NCBI GenBank assembly: GCA_003519545.1
Contig: DOWN01000297.1
Coordinates: 1 to 11,063, forward strand
Direction: 5' to 3'
DNA length: 11,063 nt
From: Bacteroidota bacterium
GTDB taxonomy: Bacteria > Bacteroidota > Ignavibacteria > Tepidaquicellales > Tepidaquicellaceae
Positions 5,489-11,063 of this stretch are shown piece after piece. Position 1 is the first letter of the stretch. Each line of letters opens with the position of its first letter. The notes beneath the pieces are model-generated. The model made no database searches. It had not been told where the DNA came from and saw nothing but the letters and a program-made list of their open reading frames with translations. A program made the position numbers and the translations under genes.

Positions 5489-8400
5489 TCACTTCACAAG
5501 TATCATTTTTTTAATTCCCGTAAATTCACCTGCTTTCAGTTTATAAAAATAAACTCCACTTGAAAATTTCTCTCCCGAAAAAGTAACAGAATAAAATCCG
5601 TCTGCAAGAATTTCGTTCACTAATACCGCTACTTCTTTTCCTGTTATATCAAAAATTCTTAATTCAACTTTTTCTGTTTGTGAAATTTGAAAATCAATTT
5701 TTGTATTTGGATTAAATGGGTTCGGATAATTCTGCATAAGTTCATAACTTACAGGGTTGCTGAGGTTTATTTCATTAGTTAAATAATGGTATTCAAAATT
5801 ACCATTGAAATCAGTTTGCTTTAATCTGTATTTATAAATTCCTGTTTGTTGGACATTATCCGTAAAAGAATATTTATTAATTACATTTGAGTTTCCGTTT
5901 CCTTCTACAAATCCTGCCACTTTCCAGTTTTCGCTGTTACCAGATTTTAATCTTTCAATCTGAAATCCTGAATTGTTAATCTCATAATTCGTAACCCATT
6001 CAAGTTTAACTTTATTCTTTAATACTGAAGAAGTGAATGAAACTAAATTCACGGGAAGTGCCGATGCTTCATCTGTAATTGCAAAAACTGAAAATGAAGA
6101 GAGACCTCTGACTTTCACATATTTTTGTTCCCAGTTTAATTCAGATTGCATTACGCCTGTTCCTCTCGGATATGACTCCCAGGAAACTCCGTCAAACTTT
6201 GCAAGTATAATTGAAGTTTCAGGATTTAAAATGTTTCCAGTTGAAAGCGAATCAAAATAAAAAATCACATCATAAGTCATTCCCGCTGGTAATGTAGTGT
6301 CCGTATCAATCTTTAGATATGAAAATCCGTATCTTGATCCCGGAATAACGGAAGGCGGTGCGGAACCCTGAAAATACTTCACTTTCAATGATTCGGGGGC
6401 TGCACCGCCTGTAGGACTTAATGTACCAATAAACAGAAAATCGGCTAACTTATTCGTTCCGTTAGGATTCGTTATCGTCACCTCTTCTGAAAATGGAACA
6501 TTAAATCCTGAAGGATCTACATCAGGATTAAATTCAAATGCACCAATATCAGGTCTGCCTGTTATTGGGTCTGTGCTTCTGTCATTTCCGAATATATCTT
6601 TATCAACATCCGTAAATACTCCTGAGTTGTTTGAATTCCAACTGTCTTCATCTAATATATTAGGCATCAAATTGGAATTTGAAGTAAATCCGGGGTCTCC
6701 GTCTCCTGAAAAAACATCTTTGCCTGTTTTCAATTGCCAGTTTTCTAAATTATCTAATGAATCAGTTCCAATCTTTCCCACTCCTTTTTTTCCGGGTCCT
6801 GTTGGGTTTATAAAAAAATTATTCCCGTTTGACTCAATTAAGTTATCCGCATTTTTGGTTCTCACTCCTACAGATCCTGTTCCTGTTGTATTTACACCAA
6901 GATTATTTGAAATATTATTATTCAATAAATTTACATTCGCTGTATTTGAAAATATATTTAAACCATATGATGTTGCACCGGTTTTGTTTAAAGTGTTTCC
7001 AAATAAATTAATTGAATTATGAATTATATTAATATCTGCCACAGAGTCGCTTACAAATATTCCGGCAGGGTTAAATATATCCGCTGAGTTTGCACTGTTA
7101 TTTCCGTCTCCTGAAATTCCGTGAATTACATTATTAGAAATATCTATTTTCGAATCGGGTTCGTTTGAACTTACGTTTATTCCATGTGCACCGTTACCTG
7201 CATTTCCTGTATGACCAAGATTATAAATTTCATTACCGGATATATTCACGTCTTTTGAACCGGCTCCTATTACTATTCCTGCATCTGTATTTGAAACTTG
7301 AGATTTAAAGTTTCCAATTTTGTTACCTGATATTTCAACATTCTCTACCGATTCTAAGATTACTCCAAACTTATTAATACCTAAGACTCCTGCCGTATCC
7401 ATCCTGTTATCATTTATTTCTATATCCTTAAAAGGAAATTTTTCTCCTGCTATATTTTTATCTCCGTCAAATGTGACACCTGCTCCTACTCCCATAAAAA
7501 AATTATTTAAAATTTTTATATCCCTAATAGTTGAATTATTATTTATAATTTTTTTAAAACCTAAGCCGGGAGATGTATTTCCATTTTCAAGAAAATTCTT
7601 TGCTTCTATTAATAAATTTAAAAATTTAACCATTGCTTCATCATTTGTATCTCTGTTTATAATTTTAGCAATTTCCGCATTAATTTCTGATAAATTCATT
7701 AATGTAATATCTCTTGAACCGGCATTATCAGTTTCTGAACTTCCGTTAAATGTTACAAAACTCATATCTTCTAAAATAAATAAAGCATCATGCGGGACAT
7801 TACCTCTTATAACTGACTTTACACCTGTTGCAGGTCTAATTGTAATACTGTTATTTATCGTTGTCTTAAATTCATTTTTTATATTCATTGTAATCGGGAA
7901 ATTTTCCGATTCATATACTGAATCTAAAAGTATCACCTGAACTGCTCCGTCAACTCCTCTTCTGTTAATATCCTCAATTGCATCTGTTAGTGTAGGATAA
8001 ATACCGGTCGCATTTGTATTGAATAATGTCATATCAAGTCTGTCAGGATGATATCTCAATACTCCGGAATATGGTTTCCCATTTAACATCGGATTATTGT
8101 TTTGCGATGAATTTTTATCAATTTTATATGATACATTTAAACCGGAAATATTATTGAATAAAGTTAATCCAACTGATAATATTCCGCTAAGTGGTGGAAG
8201 TGTTACTATATATTCAGGTAAATTAATCGGTGCGGAAGTGATATTAGAAACTGATGTTGCAGAAAATCCTGCTGACGGATTTGCAGATACATTTGGAATT
8301 GATTGAATATCCTGTGCGGTAACAAAATATTGAATTGTATCGTTTGATGAAATCGTTCCTCCAAATATTTTTGAATAGTCAATTATAAAACTAAATGCTG

Positions 8401-10837
8401 ATGAATCATTTGTTGCTTCTGAAAATTTCCATCCCGCATCTGTTGAGGTGTTTCCTGTGAATACATTTTCATCTTGTTTTCTCTTGTAATAAATTCTTGG
8501 CTTAGAACCAGACGAAGTATTAACCGCTGAACCCAAGTCAATTACAGTTGCAAAATTATTCAACACTCTGCTAATTGTATTCTGTGAATTTAAAAGTAAT
8601 GTATATGAAATCTGTGGTGGAAAAACATCCATCTTCACCATATCAGATTCACTCGCTCCTATATCAGGAAAATTACCACCACCGTTTATCGCTCCGGGTT
8701 TTGGACGTGAATTTCCGTCTATATCAGTGTTTACTAATCCTAGTTCAATCGCTCCTGATTCTACCGGTGTTGGTGATAAACCATTATTCATTCTTAAATC
8801 ACCTGCTGAAATATTCTGATAGTTCTGTGTAAATCCTGATGGACTGAAAAAATCATTCTCACTGCTGTCTCTCCAATTATTTATATTTACATTCGTACTG
8901 CCCCAATGACCTAATGCATCAGGCGAAGAACTGTTTAGTAAATTATTATCAATAAATCCCTTTTGCCATCCGCTTGATGGTGTCGTGCCTTGATTTCCTA
9001 TTGCAAAATGAAATCCGCTTCCACCTGTGCGGGAGTTATCAAAAATATTATTTTTTAATTCAACAGGATTTGTTTGTGTATTATTATTAAAAACACCTCT
9101 AAGTAATGCAAATGAATTTAAACTTCCTGATGTTGCCGTACCTGAAATTTTGATTGTATTATAATAAATTCTCGTGAGGTTAGGATTGTTTGTTTGAATA
9201 TTTATTCCAATAAAAGATGTATTAGTTGTTTGTACATCTCCAAGAGAAACCATATTATTTGCAATGTGATTATTTGCATTACTGCTGAAATTTCTTATGC
9301 AGATGCCTGTCACAGTTGGAGGAACGGTAGCAGTTGATCCTGTTCCTGCATTCCTTATATCAGAAATTATATTTTTTGTAATTTTTCCTGTAATGTTGTT
9401 TGTAAGTATTCCGCATGGTGATAATTGAGTAAGCGATGCTGATGATGAGATTAAAGTTTGAATAAAATTGCTGTCTATATTTCCTGTTACAAATGACGAT
9501 GGATTAAAATTTATTCCGCCTAAATTTCTTCTGTTTCCTAAAAAATTTGTTAATGTGGCATTCGTTGATAAATTAAAAATTCTGTTACCTTTGATATTCG
9601 CCGGTGATGAACTCGCACCTCCGTTGCCAACGTCAATCCCATTCAATGCTCCTACGCTTGATGGCGAAGTGGCTATATTGGAAATGTTTGCTATCGTATT
9701 GTTTAAAATTTCTGTTAACACTGTTGCTGATACAAATATTCCAAATTGTCTCTGGTTTCCTTTAATGTCTATACTGTTCGGGTTTGTATTATGTCCTATT
9801 AAATTATTTTCTACAATTGTATTTCCCTGAACAATATTTATTCCTGTGAAAGTTGTTGAACCTGAATTAGTAAAAGTTAAGTTTTGGATTCTGTTGTTTT
9901 TAATTTGTGTCTGGTTTGCAGTATTACAATTTACTTTGATTCCGTTGAATGTAACTGTTGAAGCATTTGCCCAGTCATTCCCTCCTGCTACCGAATCACT
10001 TCCACCAATTACATTACTGTCAATAATATTGTTTCCGGAATTACTTCCCGGGTTGAAATCAATTGGTGTTATTATCAATGAAAAAACGGGATCATTCTGT
10101 TTCTGAAAAAATGAGTTTTTTCTGATTATCCAGTTGCTACCGTTTCCGGTTGATGAAACTGTAATTCCACTGTTTGTAAATTCTGAAAATTGATTTCCAT
10201 AAATGGTATTGGAATTGTTTAAGGCTGATGCAGTTCCTGATGAAAGAATATGATTGGAACTTGTAAAAAAATTAGATGAATTAAAAAATCTGCAACTTGA
10301 AATTACATTATTACTGTTACCTGTGGAAGTTGAAGTAAAGAAAACAATACTTGCCCTTGAATTTCCAATGATGTTTGTCCTGATGTAACAGTTTTTCACC
10401 GTATTAAATGAAGCACCGTTTTTGAAAACAATTACAGATGCAAAATCAGTATCTTCAAAATTTTGTAACTGAAGTGAATCTTTTCCATCTATTGTTACGT
10501 TGTCTGCCCCGTTAAACTCTATAAGTGGTGAGTTTATATTGGCATTAACGTTATACTGAAATCCTAATCCGGATGGTTGAATCAGAATTGTACTGTAATT
10601 TGAACCTGTTCCATTACCTGATGAATCTAAAACTGCAGTAGATGAAAGCGGAATAAATCCTGTAAGATTTATTATAATGTCTCCGGTGTGTAAACCGGTA
10701 TTTATTGCATCAAATGCAAGATTCAGGTTTGTATATTCAGTAGTATTTGAATTTGCAACTACTGAAACCTGAGCAATAATAACATTGTTTGATAAAGTTA
10801 TTATTGAAACGAGTAAAATAAGAATTAGTTTTTTCAT
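5489..10837 (-). CDS. Giant secreted double beta-helix protein with T9SS C-terminal sorting domain
   Basis: This 1782-residue protein is predicted to cross the inner membrane via its signal peptide (hydrophobic segment 4-22, likely cleavage after Ala22) and then the outer membrane by type IX secretion. Order of regions: beta-helix A (about 31-730), with many 'NNxI' turns; an Ig-like region (about 737-868, starting 'DVFPPQISY'); beta-helix B (about 942-1435); a beta-sandwich region (about 1440-1585); an Fn3-like region (about 1594-1692, 'LPVNLVSFTSS...VKLEWVT'); and the sorting domain (about 1698-1782, with 'NYPNPFNPNTKIDF' and 'SSGVYFYKLKAGEF'). Both helices end in a 'DIDGNSR/DIFGNDR ... DIGAxE' motif (725-730 and 1430-1435). 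I see no conserved lyase active site, so a structural or binding role is as likely as an enzymatic one. The five cysteines all fall in helix A. A ribosome binding site AAGGGGG lies 3 bases before the ATG. No T9SS machinery gene is in the window. Confidence 0.95.
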   Translation of the reverse strand: MKKLILILLVSIITLSNNVIIAQVSVVANSNTTEYTNLNLAFDAINTGLHTGDIIINLTGFIPLSSTAVLDSSGNGTGSNYSTILIQPSGLGFQYNVNANINSPLIEFNGADNVTIDGKDSLQLQNFEDTDFASVIVFKNGASFNTVKNCYIRTNIIGNSRASIVFFTSTSTGNSNNVISSCRFFNSSNFFTSSNHILSSGTASALNNSNTIYGNQFSEFTNSGITVSSTGNGSNWIIRKNSFFQKQNDPVFSLIITPIDFNPGSNSGNNIIDSNVIGGSDSVAGGNDWANASTVTFNGIKVNCNTANQTQIKNNRIQNLTFTNSGSTTFTGINIVQGNTIVENNLIGHNTNPNSIDIKGNQRQFGIFVSATVLTEILNNTIANISNIATSPSSVGALNGIDVGNGGASSSPANIKGNRIFNLSTNATLTNFLGNRRNLGGINFNPSSFVTGNIDSNFIQTLISSSASLTQLSPCGILTNNITGKITKNIISDIRNAGTGSTATVPPTVTGICIRNFSSNANNHIANNMVSLGDVQTTNTSFIGINIQTNNPNLTRIYYNTIKISGTATSGSLNSFALLRGVFNNNTQTNPVELKNNIFDNSRTGGSGFHFAIGNQGTTPSSGWQKGFIDNNLLNSSSPDALGHWGSTNVNINNWRDSSENDFFSPSGFTQNYQNISAGDLRMNNGLSPTPVESGAIELGLVNTDIDGNSRPKPGAINGGGNFPDIGASESDMVKMDVFPPQISYTLLLNSQNTISRVLNNFATVIDLGSAVNTSSGSKPRIYYKRKQDENVFTGNTSTDAGWKFSEATNDSSAFSFIIDYSKIFGGTISSNDTIQYFVTAQDIQSIPNVSANPSAGFSATSVSNITSAPINLPEYIVTLPPLSGILSVGLTLFNNISGLNVSYKIDKNSSQNNNPMLNGKPYSGVLRYHPDRLDMTLFNTNATGIYPTLTDAIEDINRRGVDGAVQVILLDSVYESENFPITMNIKNEFKTTINNSITIRPATGVKSVIRGNVPHDALFILEDMSFVTFNGSSETDNAGSRDITLMNLSEINAEIAKIINRDTNDEAMVKFLNLLIEAKNFLENGNTSPGLGFKKIINNNSTIRDIKILNNFFMGVGAGVTFDGDKNIAGEKFPFKDIEINDNRMDTAGVLGINKFGVILESVENVEISGNKIGNFKSQVSNTDAGIVIGAGSKDVNISGNEIYNLGHTGNAGNGAHGINVSSNEPDSKIDISNNVIHGISGDGNNSANSADIFNPAGIFVSDSVADINIIHNSINLFGNTLNKTGATSYGLNIFSNTANVNLLNNNISNNLGVNTTGTGSVGVRTKNADNLIESNGNNFFINPTGPGKKGVGKIGTDSLDNLENWQLKTGKDVFSGDGDPGFTSNSNLMPNILDEDSWNSNNSGVFTDVDKDIFGNDRSTDPITGRPDIGAFEFNPDVDPSGFNVPFSEEVTITNPNGTNKLADFLFIGTLSPTGGAAPESLKVKYFQGSAPPSVIPGSRYGFSYLKIDTDTTLPAGMTYDVIFYFDSLSTGNILNPETSIILAKFDGVSWESYPRGTGVMQSELNWEQKYVKVRGLSSFSVFAITDEASALPVNLVSFTSSVLKNKVKLEWVTNYEINNSGFQIERLKSGNSENWKVAGFVEGNGNSNVINKYSFTDNVQQTGIYKYRLKQTDFNGNFEYHYLTNEINLSNPVSYELMQNYPNPFNPNTKIDFQISQTEKVELRIFDITGKEVAVLVNEILADGFYSVTFSGEKFSSGVYFYKLKAGEFTGIKKMILVK
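5492..5746 (-). other. T9SS C-terminal sorting domain
   Basis: Residues about 1698-1782 carry the type A sorting-domain pattern: 'YPNPFNP', a strand 'VELRIFDITGKEVAVLV', 'GFYSVTFSGEKFSSGVYFYKL' and a basic end 'GIKKMILVK'. In the type IX system this domain directs outer-membrane passage and is usually removed or exchanged for an anchor at the surface. Confidence 0.92.
6533..8014 (-). repeat. Beta-helix module B of the giant protein
   Basis: Residues about 942-1435. It repeats the order of module A: cap 'YPTLTDAIEDIN', then 'ITIRPATG', then 'VTFNG', helix turns such as 'VEISGNKIGNF' and 'VNISGNEIYNL', and closing 'DIFGNDR...DIGAFE'. It is richer in Asp, Glu and Lys than module A and has no cysteine. 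A helical segment interrupts it near residues 1048-1092. Confidence 0.75.
8648..10747 (-). repeat. Beta-helix module A of the giant protein
   Basis: Residues about 31-730. It opens with a cap 'YTNLNLAFDAIN', then 'ILIQPSG' and 'VTIDG', then many irregular turns marked by 'NNxI' or 'xNxI' ladders, and closes with 'DIDGNSR...DIGASE'. Composition is strongly Asn/Ser/Thr/Gly, with few charged residues. Confidence 0.75.
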
Positions 10838-10850
10838 AAGCCCCCTTATG
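10835..10850 (-). promoter_or_regulatory. Start-codon hairpin with Shine-Dalgarno in its loop
   Basis: On the minus strand the leader reads CATAAG-GGGG-CTTATG: a perfect 6-bp inverted repeat with a GGGG loop. The last three bases of the 3' arm are the start codon of the giant gene. The AAGGGGG ribosome binding site covers the 5' arm end and the loop. The stem is AT-rich, so its strength is modest. Confidence 0.45.
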
Positions 10851-10863
10851 ATTTAAGTTTTAT

Positions 10864-10895
10864 CAAAATTATAAACATTGTTAAGGGGTTACAAG
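10864..10895 (-). promoter_or_regulatory. Bacteroidota-type promoter of the giant gene
   Basis: On the minus strand CTTG (three of four bases of the -33 consensus TTTG) is followed by a 20-base spacer and TAATTTTG, an exact match to the -7 consensus TAnnTTTG. The -7 element ends 26 bases before the start codon, which predicts a short leader of about 20 bases. Confidence 0.6.
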
Positions 10896-10906
10896 GATTA
10901 GCCAAT

Positions 10907-10927
10907 AAATGAGTAGAAAATGAGTAG
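10907..10927. repeat. Tandem 10-bp direct repeat in the right-hand intergenic region
   Basis: AAATGAGTAG occurs twice (10907-10916 and 10918-10927), separated by one base, giving an 11-bp period of about one helical turn. It lies between the promoter of the giant gene and the start of the divergent right-edge gene, so it could be a regulator site. It could also be chance. Confidence 0.4.
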
Positions 10928-10961
10928 TTGAAATTTTCAGCGAAATTCGTGAATTTAAGGT

Positions 10962-11063
10962 GTGACTGTTAAAGAAAAAATAGAAAACTATTTATTAAAA
11001 TCTGCAAAGTATAAATCTGTCAATCCCGATAAGTATTTTCAGTTTATTAATAAAGCATTATTT
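10962..11063 (+). CDS. Start of an unrecognised gene running off the right edge
   Basis: A frame opens at GTG 10962, after an in-frame TAA at 10956, and stays open for 34 codons to the end of the window. It encodes 'MTVKEKIENYLLKSAKYKSV', then residues rich in Lys, Phe and Asn. AAGG lies only one base before the GTG, which is tight for a ribosome binding site. No ATG is available in frame within the window. Codon use and Lys/Ile/Asn content match the neighbouring genes, but the fragment is too short to assign a family. It is transcribed divergently from the giant gene. Confidence 0.5.
   Translation, partial: MTVKEKIENYLLKSAKYKSVNPDKYFQFINKALF

Noticed and set aside
6573..7940. Plus-strand open frames of 149 and 206 codons opposite the giant gene
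   Set aside because: They lie antisense to a well-supported secreted protein, have no ribosome binding site or recognisable domain, and arise from its Asn/Ser/Gly-rich coding.
9468..10106. Plus-strand open frames of 120 and 86 codons with hydrophobic translations
   Set aside because: They are antisense shadows of beta-helix A. The apparent membrane-like character comes from reading Asn- and Lys-type codons on the opposite strand.
6533..10747. Giant protein as a pectate lyase or other polysaccharide lyase
   Set aside because: The beta-helix fold is shared by many non-enzymatic surface proteins, and I see no conserved lyase catalytic or calcium-binding motif.
10909..10932. Two tiny overlapping reading frames starting with ATGAGTAG
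   Set aside because: They encode only three or four residues and have no ribosome binding site; the direct repeat itself explains them.
1..11063. CRISPR array, tRNA, rRNA, insertion sequence or defence island
   Set aside because: No regularly spaced direct repeats, cloverleaf-like sequence, transposase or terminal inverted repeats, or known defence domain could be seen on either strand.

Overview
The window is AT-rich and densely packed with genes. It most likely comes from the Bacteroidota/Chlorobi/Ignavibacteriota lineage, probably an Ignavibacteria-like bacterium. The main evidence is a very large secreted protein ending in a type IX secretion (T9SS) C-terminal sorting domain of the form 'NYPNPFNP...GKEVAVLVNE...SSGVYFYKL'. 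Supporting evidence is TAnnTTTG-type promoter elements, some starts lacking a Shine-Dalgarno (SD) sequence, and an Obg GTPase with TKCD in place of NKxD.

Layout. (1) Positions 1-2432, plus strand: an apparent translationally coupled run. It holds the 3' part of an unrecognised protein with an acidic linker (cut by the left edge), then obg (ribosome-assembly GTPase, joined by a TAATG stop/start overlap), then surE (5'-nucleotidase), whose best SD-supported GTG start lies inside the end of obg. A bidirectional hairpin terminator follows. (2) Positions 2469-3740 or 3770, minus strand: a citrate synthase of the mitochondrial/Geobacter type, convergent with surE. (3) A divergent intergenic region of about 120 bp carries a perfect 10-bp inverted repeat, GGTATATTTA, placed once in each leader. 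(4) Positions 3893-5421, plus strand: two consecutive short lipoproteins made mainly of TPR repeats. (5) A strong bidirectional terminator at 5443-5477. (6) Positions 5489-10837, minus strand: a 1782-residue secreted protein with two parallel beta-helix modules, an Ig-like region between them, a beta-sandwich and Fn3-like region, and a T9SS sorting domain. A TTG-N20-TAATTTTG promoter precedes it, and its start codon sits in a small palindrome. (7) At the right edge, the first 34 codons of an unrecognised plus-strand gene.

The left block is housekeeping (ribosome assembly, nucleotide salvage, TCA-cycle entry). The right block concerns the cell envelope or surface (two predicted TPR lipoproteins and a giant surface or secreted beta-helix protein). 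I see no mobile element, CRISPR array, RNA gene or defence system, and no gene-free stretch longer than about 125 bases. I found no convincing undescribed multi-gene system. The observations most worth following are the internal module duplication and helical insert of the giant protein, the hairpin around its start codon, the shared GGTATAT leader motif, and the eukaryote-like citrate synthase.
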